64,000 nt of DNA from Microcella daejeonensis (lineage in GTDB: Bacteria; Actinomycetota; Actinomycetes; Actinomycetales; Microbacteriaceae): contig NZ_CP113089.1 of the NCBI RefSeq assembly GCF_026625045.1, forward strand, positions 1,116,001 through 1,180,000. The letters run 5' to 3'. Positions within the stretch are counted from its first letter, which is position 1, and each line of letters begins with the position of its first letter. The notes beneath the pieces are model-generated. The model had not been told where the DNA came from. It searched no databases and saw only the letters and a program-made list of their open reading frames with translations. Positions 32,945 through 41,432 of the stretch are shown here, piece by piece. Made by a program: the position numbers and the translations under genes.

Positions 32945-34401
32945 CGCGCACCGACGCCGCCACCAGCACCCTCGACGCCCGCCTCGCCCGATCGCTCGCG
33001 GCCGCCGCCGCGATGCGCCGCTCGACCATCGCCGAGCGCGCCGCCTGGCTCGAGGCCGGTGCCGAGGCGCTGGACGCGCACGCCGCCGAGCTCGTCGCCC
33101 TCGCGGGGGAGGAGTCGCACCTGCCGGCCGCCCGCCTCACCGGCGAGCTCGCGCGCACGACGAACCAGCTGCGCCTCTTCGCCGCGGTCATCCGCGAGGG
33201 TTCGTGGCTCGAGCTGACCATCGACCACGACGATCCGAGCACGGTGCCGCCGACTCCCGACCTGCGGCGCATGCTCGTGCCCCTCGGGCCGGTGGCGGTC
33301 TTCGCGGCGAGCAACTTCCCCTTCGCGTTCTCGGTGGCGGGGGGCGACACGGCGTCGGCGCTCGCCGCGGGCAACCCGGTCGTCGTGAAGGTGCACCCCG
33401 GGCATCCCCGTCTCAGCGAGCGCGTCGCGACCGTGCTCGGGGACGCGCTCGTCGCCGCGGGCGCCCCCGAGGGCGTGCTCGAGACCGCGGCGGGCCGCGA
33501 GGAGGGCATCGCGCTCGTGCAGCATCCGGCGATCACGGCGGTCGGCTTCACCGGGTCGATCCCGGGAGGCCGCGCGCTGTTCGACCTCGCCGCCTCTCGC
33601 CCCGACCCCATCCCCTTCTACGGCGAGCTCGGCAGCCTCAACCCCGTCGTCATCACGGCCGCGGCGATCGCGGCGCGCGGGCAGGCGCTCGCCGAGGGGC
33701 TCGTCGGCTCGTTCACGCTCGGCGCGGGCCAGTTCTGCACCAAGCCGGGCGTCGTCCTCGTGCCCGCCGGCTCGGGATTCGCCGAGCAGGTGGCCTCGGG
33801 GGCGCAGGCGGTCGCCACCCAGCCCATGCTCATGCCGCGCATCGCCGAAGGCTTCGAGACGATCGCCGCGCGGCTCGCCGCCGTCGAGGGCGTGCGCACG
33901 CTCAGCCCCGCGCTGCCGAGCGCCGTCGAGCAGGGCGGCGCGACGCCCCTCGTGCTGGCCGCCCCCGCCCGTACCGTTCTCGCGGCACCGGATGCTCTGC
34001 TCGAGGAGTGCTTCGGCCCGGCCGTGCTGCTCGTGGAGTACGCCGACGAGGCCGAGCTGCACGCCGTGCTGCGCGCTCTGCCCGGAGGGCTGACCGCCAC
34101 CCTGCACGCCGAGGAGTCGGACGAGGTCGATGCGACGCTCGCGCTGCTCGAGGCCGTCGCCGGCCGCGTGCTCTTCGCCGGCTGGCCGACGGGCGTCGCC
34201 GTGTCGTGGGCCCAGCACCACGGCGGCCCGTGGCCCGCGACGACCTCGCTCTTCACCTCGGTGGGGGCCTCGGCGCTGCGCCGCTGGTTGCGGCCCGTGG
34301 CCTACCAGCAGGCTCCCGAGTCGCGCCTGCCGCTCGAGCTGCGGGAGGCGAACCCGCTCGGCCTGCCGCGCCGGGTCGACGGCGTGCTGCGCACGGCCTG
34401 A
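32941..34401 (+). CDS. Alpha-ketoglutarate semialdehyde (2,5-dioxovalerate) dehydrogenase
   Basis: A 486-residue aldehyde dehydrogenase. It has ASNFPFAFSVAGGDTASALAAG-type binding (near residue 120), VVKVHPGHP, FTGS, ELGSLNPVV with the conserved Glu and GAGQFCTKPG with the catalytic Cys. The SNFPFAFS and ELGSLNP variants are typical of the KGSADH branch rather than general ALDHs. The reaction oxidises 2,5-dioxopentanoate to 2-oxoglutarate with NAD(P), the final step of oxidative uronate breakdown. Its start overlaps the previous stop (ATGA). It is the last gene before the xylo-oligosaccharide operon. Confidence 0.92.
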   Translation: MTRTDAATSTLDARLARSLAAAAAMRRSTIAERAAWLEAGAEALDAHAAELVALAGEESHLPAARLTGELARTTNQLRLFAAVIREGSWLELTIDHDDPSTVPPTPDLRRMLVPLGPVAVFAASNFPFAFSVAGGDTASALAAGNPVVVKVHPGHPRLSERVATVLGDALVAAGAPEGVLETAAGREEGIALVQHPAITAVGFTGSIPGGRALFDLAASRPDPIPFYGELGSLNPVVITAAAIAARGQALAEGLVGSFTLGAGQFCTKPGVVLVPAGSGFAEQVASGAQAVATQPMLMPRIAEGFETIAARLAAVEGVRTLSPALPSAVEQGGATPLVLAAPARTVLAAPDALLEECFGPAVLLVEYADEAELHAVLRALPGGLTATLHAEESDEVDATLALLEAVAGRVLFAGWPTGVAVSWAQHHGGPWPATTSLFTSVGASALRRWLRPVAYQQAPESRLPLELREANPLGLPRRVDGVLRTA

Positions 34402-34437
34402 GCCGGCCGCCCGAGTCGCCCCTCGGGCATCGCGAAA

Positions 34438-34453
34438 CTCTCGCTCGCGAGAG
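34438..34453. terminator. Short hairpin after the uronate operon
   Basis: CTCTCGC (34438-34444) pairs with GCGAGAG (34447-34453). It lies 37 bases beyond the last uronate gene and before the promoter of the next operon, so it is a candidate terminator without a T-run. Confidence 0.4.
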
Positions 34454-34490
34454 CCTCGGCTGAGCATCCGCCCCTCGCAATATGTTGGGC

Positions 34491-34519
34491 TTGACTGCAA
34501 ACCAGGGCCGACGTATATT
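34491..34519 (+). promoter_or_regulatory. Promoter of the xylo-oligosaccharide operon
   Basis: TTGACT (34491-34496) and TATATT (34514-34519) are separated by an ideal 17 bases, making this the best sigma-70-type promoter seen in the window. The operator at 34552 lies about 25 bases past the expected start site. Confidence 0.82.
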
Positions 34520-34551
34520 CGCCATGTCCACATCACTTTCGGCGGAGTAGC

Positions 34552-34562
34552 CGAAACTTTCG
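34552..34562. promoter_or_regulatory. LacI operator CGAAAcTTTCG, site 1
   Basis: CGAAACTTTCG is a perfect 5-1-5 palindrome between the promoter and the ATG at 34572, overlapping the ribosome-site region. It matches the CGAA-N-TTCG operator type described for the xylobiose regulator BxlR. A near copy (10 of 11 bases) lies upstream of the LacI gene at 44784, pointing to that protein as the binder. Confidence 0.74.
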
Positions 34563-34571
34563 AGAGGTTCA

Positions 34572-35882
34572 ATGATGAACAGACGATCGATGACGCGTTG
34601 GGCGGCGGTTGCAGCGGCCTCCGCCCTCGCGCTCGGCCTCACGGCGTGCGCGCCGGCGGGGGAGGGCGGCGCCGACGGCGACGTGACCCTCACCTGGTGG
34701 CACAACGGTACGGGTGAGCCCCTGCTCGGCTTCTGGGAGGACGTGGCGGCCGAGTTCGAGGAGGCCAACCCCGGCGTCAACGTCGAGGTCACCGCCTATC
34801 AGAACGAGGAGCTGCAGCGCACCCTCATCCCGAACCAGCTGCGCACCGGCAGCGGACTCGACCTCTACCAGCAGTGGGGCGCCGGCGAGCTTGCCGCCCA
34901 GGTCGAGGCCGGCTACGTCAAGGACATCAGCGAGGACGTCGCCGATCAGGTGGATGCCCTCGGCGGCGTCGTCGCCCCCTGGCAGGTCGACGGGGCGACC
35001 TACGGTCTGCCCTTCAACTTCGGCATCGAGGGCTTCTGGTACAACACCGAGCTCTTCGCCCAGGCCGGCATCACCGAGACGCCGACCACCCTCGACGAGC
35101 TCTACGACGCCATCGACGCACTCAAGGCCGCCGACATCGTGCCCATCGCCGTCGGCGCGGGCGACGGCTGGCCGGCCGCGCACTACTGGTACAACTTCGC
35201 GCTGAAGTCGTGCGACCCCGAGGTGCTGCAGACCGCGCAGGCCGAGCTCGTCTTCGACGACCCCTGCTTCATCGAGGCCGGTGAGCTGCTCGAGGAGTTC
35301 ATCGCCGCCGAGCCGTTCCAGGACGGCTTCCTCGGCACCGGCGCCCAGCAGGGCGCGGGCAGCTCCGCCGGCATCCTCGCCACGGGCGGCGCGGCCATGG
35401 AGCTCATGGGCCAGTGGAACCCCGGCGTCATGGGCGGCATCCTCCAGGAGGAGACCGGCGACGCCGAGGCCACCCCGCCCGAGTTCCTCGGCTGGTTCAA
35501 CTTCCCCGCCATCGAGGGCGCCCAGGGCGACCCGACCGCGGCCCTCGGCGGCGGCGACGGCTTCTCGTGCAGCGCCTGGTCGCCGCCCGAGTGCACCGAC
35601 CTGCTGAACTACATCACGAGCGTGGAGGTGCAGACCCGCTTCGGCGAGATCGGCGCCGGCGTGCCCGTGACCCCGGGTTCCGAGGCAGGCATCAGCGACC
35701 CGAACCTGCAGCTCGTCTTCGACGGCCTGCAGTCGGCGAGCTACGTGCAGCTCTGGCTCGACACCGCCTTCGGCGCGACCGTCGGCGGCGCCATGAACGA
35801 GGGCATCGTCTCGCTCTTCGGCGGCCAGGGCGAGCCCGAGAGCATCGTGCAGAGCATGAAGGACGCTGCGGCGACCCTCTAG
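34572..35882 (+). CDS. Xylo-oligosaccharide ABC importer, solute-binding lipoprotein (BxlE-like)
   Basis: A 436-residue exported protein. A basic start and hydrophobic core end in the lipobox GLTAC (Cys26). The mature domain is a family-1 extracellular solute-binding protein with TLTWWHNGTG, FEEANPGVNVEVTAYQNEEL, LPFNFGIEGFWYN and MGQWNPGVM. Two Cys pairs (CDPEV...DPCF and FSCSAWSPPEC) may form disulfides. Ribosome site GAGAGG precedes ATG 34572. The promoter and LacI operator just upstream, the two permeases behind it and the GH3/GH10 genes downstream point to xylobiose or longer xylo-oligosaccharides. The sugar is inferred, not read from the protein. Confidence 0.9.
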   Translation: MMNRRSMTRWAAVAAASALALGLTACAPAGEGGADGDVTLTWWHNGTGEPLLGFWEDVAAEFEEANPGVNVEVTAYQNEELQRTLIPNQLRTGSGLDLYQQWGAGELAAQVEAGYVKDISEDVADQVDALGGVVAPWQVDGATYGLPFNFGIEGFWYNTELFAQAGITETPTTLDELYDAIDALKAADIVPIAVGAGDGWPAAHYWYNFALKSCDPEVLQTAQAELVFDDPCFIEAGELLEEFIAAEPFQDGFLGTGAQQGAGSSAGILATGGAAMELMGQWNPGVMGGILQEETGDAEATPPEFLGWFNFPAIEGAQGDPTAALGGGDGFSCSAWSPPECTDLLNYITSVEVQTRFGEIGAGVPVTPGSEAGISDPNLQLVFDGLQSASYVQLWLDTAFGATVGGAMNEGIVSLFGGQGEPESIVQSMKDAAATL

Positions 35883-35885
35883 CCC

Positions 35886-36863
35886 ATGTCGATCTCCACT
35901 GTCAGCGCCGGGCCCGCGGTCTCCGCGGGCCCGGCGCCCCTGCCGTCCACCCCGCCCGCCCGACGCCGCGCGCGCAGCCGCGGCCTCCTGCTCACCTGGG
36001 GCTTCGCCGCCCCGGCCCTCGTCGTCTACGCGACCTTCGTGCTCGTCCCCGTCGGCCTCGCGGCCGTCTACAGCTTCTTCAACTGGAACGGCCTCGGCGG
36101 CCTCGAGCGCTTCATCGGCCTCGACAACTACGCCCGCGCGCTCGCCGACCCGGTGTTCCTCGGCGCGATGCGCAACAACGCGCTCATCGTCATCCTGTCC
36201 CTGCTCATCCAGGGCCCCCTCGCCATCGGCATCGCGCTGCTGCTCAACCGGCCGCTGCGCGGGCGCACCCTCATCCGCACGCTGATCTTCGTGCCCTACG
36301 TGCTGAGCGAGGTCGTCGCCGGCCTGGCCTTCAAGCTGCTGCTGCCGCCGGACGGGCCGTTCGACGGCATGCTCACCGTCTTCGGCTGGGCGGGGCCGAA
36401 GCCCCTCTGGCTCGCCGATCCCGACATCGCGTTCTGGACGCTGTTCGCGGTGATCACGTGGAAGTACCTCGGCTTCGCCATCATCCTCATGCTGGCCGGG
36501 CTGCAGGGCGTGCCCGAGGAGCTGTCGGAAGCAGCATCCATCGACGGCGCCAGCTGGTGGCAGATCCAGCGCCACATCACGCTGCCCCTGCTCGGGCCGA
36601 CCATCCGCATCTGGGCGTTCCTGTCGATCATCGGCTCGCTGCAGCTGTTCGACATGGTCTTCATCCTCACCGGGGGCGGGCCGCTGAACGCCACCGAGAC
36701 CATGGCGACCTACATGGTCGAGTACGGCAACGGGCGATCCCAGATCGGCTACGGCAGCGCCGTCGCGGTGATCCTCTTCGTCGTGTCGCTCGTCGTCGCC
36801 CTCCTCTACCAGCGCTTCATCCTGCGCCGCGATCTCGCGGGCGCCATCACGAAGAACGGCTGA
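35886..36863 (+). CDS. Xylo-oligosaccharide ABC importer, MalF-type permease
   Basis: A 325-residue CUT1 permease with six hydrophobic segments after a Pro/Ala-rich, basic cytoplasmic N terminus. The coupling-helix motif EEASSIDGAxxxQxFxxITLP appears here as EAASIDGASWWQIQRHITLP near residue 215. It starts three bases after the binding-protein stop. With the next permease it forms the channel. No ATPase gene is present in the operon. A shared MsiK-like ATPase encoded elsewhere would energise it, as is usual for actinobacterial CUT1 systems (established for Streptomyces). Confidence 0.92.
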   Translation: MSISTVSAGPAVSAGPAPLPSTPPARRRARSRGLLLTWGFAAPALVVYATFVLVPVGLAAVYSFFNWNGLGGLERFIGLDNYARALADPVFLGAMRNNALIVILSLLIQGPLAIGIALLLNRPLRGRTLIRTLIFVPYVLSEVVAGLAFKLLLPPDGPFDGMLTVFGWAGPKPLWLADPDIAFWTLFAVITWKYLGFAIILMLAGLQGVPEELSEAASIDGASWWQIQRHITLPLLGPTIRIWAFLSIIGSLQLFDMVFILTGGGPLNATETMATYMVEYGNGRSQIGYGSAVAVILFVVSLVVALLYQRFILRRDLAGAITKNG

Positions 36864-36866
36864 GTC

Positions 36867-37760
36867 ATGACCGCAACGCTCACCCCACCGCCCACGACGC
36901 GCGGTCGTGCCGGCGCGACGCCCGTGATCCGCAAGCGCCGCGGGCGCGACGTCGGCACGCCCATCGCGTACCTCATCGCGCTCGTCGTCTGCACGATCAC
37001 GATCGCGCCCGTCGTCTACGTCATCCTCGGCGGGTTCCGCACGACGGCGCAGATCAACCGCGATCCCGCCGGGTTCCCGAACCCCTGGGTCTTCGACAAG
37101 TACGGGGCCGTCTTCGCCGACCCGAACTTCTGGACCCAGTTCGGCAACAGCACGATCGTCGCCGTCGCCACGACGACGGGGGTCATCATCCTCGGCGTCA
37201 TGGCGGCCTTCGTCATCGCCCGGTACGACTTCGTCGGGCGCGGGTTCCTGTTCTCGCTGTTCGTCGCCGGCCTGCTGTTCCCGCTCACGGTCGCGGTGCT
37301 GCCCCTGTTCACGATGCTGCGCACCTTCGGGCTGCTCGGCAACCTGTTCGCGGTCATCGGCCCGCAGGTGGCGTTCGCGCTGCCGACGACGATCATCATC
37401 CTCGTCCCGTTCCTGCGGGCCATCCCGGCCGAGCTCGAGGAGGCGGCGACGATCGACGGGGCCAGCCGCATCGGCTTCTTCTGGCGCATCCTGCTGCCGC
37501 TGTCGTGGCCCGGCCTCGTGACGGTCGGCGTGCTCGCCTTCGTCGCGAGCTGGAACGCGTACCTGCTGCCGCTGCTGCTGCTCGGCAACCCGGCGACCGC
37601 GACCCTGCCCGTCGGCGTGCAGTACTTCTCGACCGCCTACTCGCAGGACACGGCGGGGGTGCTCGCCTTCACCTCGGTGGCGATGATCCCGGCGCTCGTG
37701 TTCTTCACGCTCGCCCAGCGCCGCATCGTCGGCGGGCTGACGGGGGCGGTGAAGGGATGA
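36867..37760 (+). CDS. Xylo-oligosaccharide ABC importer, MalG-type permease
   Basis: A 297-residue CUT1 permease with six hydrophobic segments. The EAA loop reads EEAATIDGASRIGFFWRILLP near residue 190, and an early GGFRTTAQINRDP periplasmic loop is typical of MalG-like subunits. ATG 36867 follows three bases after the previous stop, and its stop overlaps the GH3 start (ATGA at 37757). It pairs with the 35886 permease. The lack of a dedicated ATPase in the operon is characteristic of this importer class in actinobacteria. Confidence 0.92.
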   Translation: MTATLTPPPTTRGRAGATPVIRKRRGRDVGTPIAYLIALVVCTITIAPVVYVILGGFRTTAQINRDPAGFPNPWVFDKYGAVFADPNFWTQFGNSTIVAVATTTGVIILGVMAAFVIARYDFVGRGFLFSLFVAGLLFPLTVAVLPLFTMLRTFGLLGNLFAVIGPQVAFALPTTIIILVPFLRAIPAELEEAATIDGASRIGFFWRILLPLSWPGLVTVGVLAFVASWNAYLLPLLLLGNPATATLPVGVQYFSTAYSQDTAGVLAFTSVAMIPALVFFTLAQRRIVGGLTGAVKG

Positions 37761-40153
37761 CCATCCACACCGTTCACGCCGCCACGACGACCGACGGCAC
37801 CGCGCCCTGGCACGACCGCGCGCTCGCCCCCGCGCAGCGGGTCGACGCCCTCGTCGCCGCGATGACGCTCGAGGAGAAGATCGCCCAGCTCTACGGCGTC
37901 TGGGTCGGAGCGGGGGCCGACGGCGGCGACGTCGCCCCGCACCAGCACGACCTCGACGACGCGATCGACCTCGACGAGCTGCTGCCGCACGGCCTCGGTC
38001 AGCTGACCCGTCCCTTCGGCTCCGCCCCGGTGGATGCCGGCGTCGGCGCCCTCTCGCTGCTCACGACCCAGCGGCGCATCGTCGAGGAGAGCCGCTTCGG
38101 GATCCCGGCGCTCGCGCACGAGGAGTGCCTCGCGGGCTTCGCCGCCTGGGGCGCGACCGCCTACCCCGTCCCCCTCTCCTGGGGCGCGAGCTTCAACCCG
38201 GAGCTCGTGCAGCGGATGGCGCGGCGCATCGGCGACGACATGCGCTCGGTGAGCATCCACCAGGGTCTCGCCCCCGTGCTCGACGTCGTGCGCGACGCCC
38301 GCTGGGGCCGGGTGGAGGAGACCATCAGCGAGGACCCGTACCTCGTCGCCTCGGTCGGCAGCGCCTACGTGCGCGGGCTCGAGTCGAGCGGCATCGTCGC
38401 GACGCTCAAGCACTTCGTCGGCTACTCCGCTTCGCGCGCCGGCCGCAACCTCGCCCCCGTCTCGGTGGGCCCGCGCGAGCTCGCCGACGTGCTGCTGCCG
38501 CCGTTCGAGATGGCCATCCGCGAGGGCGGGGCGCGCAGCGTCATGAACTCGTACACCGACCTCGACGGGGTGCCGAGCGCCGCCGACCGCAGCCTGCTCA
38601 CCGAGCTGCTGCGCGAGGAGTGGGGCTTCACCGGCACGGTCGTCGCCGACTACTTCGCGATCGCGTTCCTGCACCTGCTGCACGGCACCGCGGGCACCTG
38701 GGCCGAGGCCGCGGGCGCTGCGCTCGAGGCCGGCATCGACGTCGAGCTGCCGACCGTGAAGACCTTCGGCGAGCCTCTGCGCCGCGCGGTCGAGGAGGGC
38801 GTCATCGACGCGGGCCTCATCGACACGGCGCTGCGCCGCGTGCTCGCGCAGAAGCTCGAGCTCGGTCTGCTGGATGCCGACTACGAGCCGGTGCCACCCG
38901 CCCTGCGCGGGCGCAGCGACCTCGACTCCGGGGCGCTCGACAGCGCCGACGGCGTGCGCGGCGCGATCGACCTCGACCCGGCCGAGAACCGGGCGCTCGC
39001 CCGCGAGCTCGCCGAGCAGTCGGTCGTGCTCGTGCGCAACGAGGGGCTCCTGCCCCTGCGCGCTCCGACCTCGATCGCCGTCATCGGCCCCAACGCCGAC
39101 GAGCCCTACGCGATGCTCGGCTGCTACTCCTTCCCGACGCACGTCGTCTCGCAGCACCCGGGCGTCGAGATCGGCATCCGCATCGACAGCGTTCTGGATG
39201 CCCTGCGCACCGAGTTCGCCGCGGCGACGGTGTCGCACGCGCACGGCACGGGCATCGACGACGGGTCGACCGACGGTATCGAGCAGGCCGTGGCCGCCGC
39301 CCGCGGTTCGGAGCTCGCCGTCGTCGTCCTCGGCGACCGGGCCGGACTGTTCGGCCGCGGTACCAGCGGCGAGGGCTGCGACGCCGACGACCTCGCGCTC
39401 CCCGGCGCGCAGCAGCAGCTGCTCGACGCGGTGCTCGACACCGGTACTCCGACGGTGCTGCTCATGCTCTCGGGGCGACCGTACGCGCTCGGCTCCGCGG
39501 TGGACCGCGCGGCCGCGATCGTGCAGGCGTTCTTCCCCGGCGAGGAGGGCGCGTCGGCGATCGCCGGCGTGCTGAGCGGGCGGGTCGAGCCGGGCGGGCG
39601 ACTGCCGGTGAGCATCCCGGTGCACCGCGGCGTGCAGCCGTCGACGTACCTCGCCGCGCCCCTCGCGCGCGCCTCGGGGGTGTCGAACATCGACCCGACG
39701 GCGGCGTTCCCGTTCGGCCACGGCCTGGGTTACGCGACCGTCGAGTGGGACGACCTGTCGACCGGTGATGCGGAGGTCGCGATCGACGGCGACGTCACGA
39801 TGTCGCTGCGGCTGACGAACACGAGCGAGCGCGACGCCGTCGAGGTCGTGCAGCTGTATCTGCACGACCCGGTCGCCTCGGTCGTTCGGCCCGTGCAGCG
39901 GCTGCTCGGCTACCAGCGCGTCGTCGTGCCCGCGGGCGCGAGCGTGCGGGTCTCGGCGCGCGTGCCGCTCGATCTCGCGGCCTTCACCGGCCGTGACGGG
40001 CGCCGCATCGTCGAGCCGGGCGAGCTGGAGCTGAGCTTCGGCCGCTCGAGCGCCGACCTGCCGCTGCGGCACCGCGTCACCGTGACCGGGGCGACCCGCG
40101 TCGTCGGGCGCGAGCGCGCGCTGCACGCGGCGTTCGCGGTGCACCCGGAGTGA
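37757..40153 (+). CDS. Glycoside hydrolase family 3, probable beta-xylosidase
   Basis: A 798-residue GH3 enzyme with the full domain set. The TIM-barrel-like N-terminal domain contains KHFVGYSAS (catalytic-site Lys-His) and the nucleophile Asp298 in TVVADYFAI. It is followed by the alpha/beta sandwich domain (VVLVRNEGLLPL, LMLSGRPYALG) and a C-terminal fibronectin-III-like domain (VEVVQLYLHDPVASV). No signal peptide is present, so it acts inside the cell on imported oligosaccharides. The ADYFAI variant replaces the common SDW after the nucleophile and is usual in xylosidase-like branches. It probably releases xylose for XylA/XylB. Beta-glucosidase activity cannot be excluded. Confidence 0.92.
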   Translation: MTIHTVHAATTTDGTAPWHDRALAPAQRVDALVAAMTLEEKIAQLYGVWVGAGADGGDVAPHQHDLDDAIDLDELLPHGLGQLTRPFGSAPVDAGVGALSLLTTQRRIVEESRFGIPALAHEECLAGFAAWGATAYPVPLSWGASFNPELVQRMARRIGDDMRSVSIHQGLAPVLDVVRDARWGRVEETISEDPYLVASVGSAYVRGLESSGIVATLKHFVGYSASRAGRNLAPVSVGPRELADVLLPPFEMAIREGGARSVMNSYTDLDGVPSAADRSLLTELLREEWGFTGTVVADYFAIAFLHLLHGTAGTWAEAAGAALEAGIDVELPTVKTFGEPLRRAVEEGVIDAGLIDTALRRVLAQKLELGLLDADYEPVPPALRGRSDLDSGALDSADGVRGAIDLDPAENRALARELAEQSVVLVRNEGLLPLRAPTSIAVIGPNADEPYAMLGCYSFPTHVVSQHPGVEIGIRIDSVLDALRTEFAAATVSHAHGTGIDDGSTDGIEQAVAAARGSELAVVVLGDRAGLFGRGTSGEGCDADDLALPGAQQQLLDAVLDTGTPTVLLMLSGRPYALGSAVDRAAAIVQAFFPGEEGASAIAGVLSGRVEPGGRLPVSIPVHRGVQPSTYLAAPLARASGVSNIDPTAAFPFGHGLGYATVEWDDLSTGDAEVAIDGDVTMSLRLTNTSERDAVEVVQLYLHDPVASVVRPVQRLLGYQRVVVPAGASVRVSARVPLDLAAFTGRDGRRIVEPGELELSFGRSSADLPLRHRVTVTGATRVVGRERALHAAFAVHPE

Positions 40154-40196
40154 GCGGGGCGGGCGTGCGCGCCGGTCGCGCGGGCGGGCGCGGCGC

Positions 40197-41423
40197 GTGA
40201 GCGGGCTCGACCACCGGCGCGGCACCGCCTCGGTGTCCCTGCTCGACGCCGCGGGCCGCCCGCTCGCCGACCGCGAGGTCGTCGTGGAGCAGGTGCGTCA
40301 CGCGTTCTCGTTCGGCTGCATCGGCTTCGACCTCATCGCGCACGCGAACGGCGAGGCCGATGAGTCGGCGCTGGCGGACGACTGGCTCGAGCTGTTCACC
40401 CTGGCGGTGCTGCCGTTCTACTGGGGCGGCTTCGAGCCCGAGCGCGGGCATCCCGATACGGCGCGCCTGCAGCGGGCGGCGCGCTGGTTCCGCGAGCGGG
40501 GCGTGCGCGTGAAGGGCCACCCGCTGGTCTGGCACACCGTGAAGGCGGCGTGGCTGGATGCGCTGCCGATCGACGAGGTGGAGCGCCTGGTGCGCGCGCG
40601 GGTGCGCCGCGAGGTGGGCGATTTCGCCGGGCTCATCGACGAGTGGGATGCGATCAACGAGGTCGTCATCATGCCCGACTTCGTCAACGAGCCCGACGGC
40701 GTGCCGAACGCGATCAGCCGCCTCGCGCGGGAGGTCGGCCGCGTCGACATGGTGCGGCTCGCGGTGGAGGAAGCGCGCTCGGTCGTGCCCGGCGTGCGCC
40801 TGCTGCTCAACGACTTCGACCTCTCGGCCGACTACGAGCGCCTCATCGAGCAGGTGCTGGATGCCGGCGTGCGGCTCGACGCGATCGGGGTGCAGACGCA
40901 CATGCACCAGGGCTTCCGCGGCGCGCAGCTGCTCGAGCTGGCCGACCGCTTCGGGCGCTTCGGCCTGCCCGTGCACTTCACGGAGGCCTCGCTCGTCTCG
41001 GGCGACCTCATGCCCGCCTCGATCGTCGATCTGAACGATTTCCAGCCTTCCGTCTGGCAGTCGACGCCCGAGGGCGAGGCGCGCCAGGCCGACGAGCTCG
41101 AGCAGCATTTCCGCATGCTCGTCGGGCACCCCGCGGTCGAGTCGGTCACCTACTGGGGCATCACCGACCGCGGTGCCTGGCTGGGCGCTCCGATCGGTCT
41201 CGTGCGCGCCGACGGAAGCCGCAAGCCCTCCTTCGACCGCCTGCGCGCGCTCTTCCGCGAGGAGTGGTGGCACGCCCCGACGACGCTGCGCACGGACGCC
41301 GCCGGCCGCGTGATGGTGGCGGGTTTCGCCGGCGACTACGCGATCACGGCGGGGGATGCCCGGGCCGAGTTCGCGCTGCCGCTCGGGCCGTCCCGCCCCA
41401 CCGTGGAGCTGCCCGGCGCCTGA
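40197..41423 (+). CDS. Intracellular GH10 endo-beta-1,4-xylanase
   Basis: A 408-residue GH10 protein from GTG 40197 without a signal peptide. Landmarks are the N-terminal FSFGCIGF strand, GHPLVWH (107-113), acid/base Glu155 in WDAINEV, a LLLNDFDL strand, QTHMHQ near 233, nucleophile Glu263 in HFTEAS and YWGITD near 319. The usual NEP after the acid is NEV here. The C terminus (about 360-408) is a small beta-rich extension. It would cut imported xylo-oligosaccharides in the cytosol together with the GH3 enzyme encoded 43 bases upstream. Intracellular GH10s prefer short oligomers (family knowledge). Confidence 0.9.
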   Translation: MSGLDHRRGTASVSLLDAAGRPLADREVVVEQVRHAFSFGCIGFDLIAHANGEADESALADDWLELFTLAVLPFYWGGFEPERGHPDTARLQRAARWFRERGVRVKGHPLVWHTVKAAWLDALPIDEVERLVRARVRREVGDFAGLIDEWDAINEVVIMPDFVNEPDGVPNAISRLAREVGRVDMVRLAVEEARSVVPGVRLLLNDFDLSADYERLIEQVLDAGVRLDAIGVQTHMHQGFRGAQLLELADRFGRFGLPVHFTEASLVSGDLMPASIVDLNDFQPSVWQSTPEGEARQADELEQHFRMLVGHPAVESVTYWGITDRGAWLGAPIGLVRADGSRKPSFDRLRALFREEWWHAPTTLRTDAAGRVMVAGFAGDYAITAGDARAEFALPLGPSRPTVELPGA

Positions 41424-41432
41424 GCGCCGAGA

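Noticed and set aside
34402..34571. A small gene between the uronate and xylo-oligosaccharide operons
   Set aside because: The interval is fully explained by a hairpin, a consensus promoter and an operator; no frame there has a ribosome site or protein-like sequence.
35414..37756. A 1579-residue frame suggesting an N-terminal extension of the GH3 enzyme
   Set aside because: The upstream part is out-of-frame translation of the binding-protein and permease genes. ATG 37757 overlaps the permease stop and begins family-like sequence.
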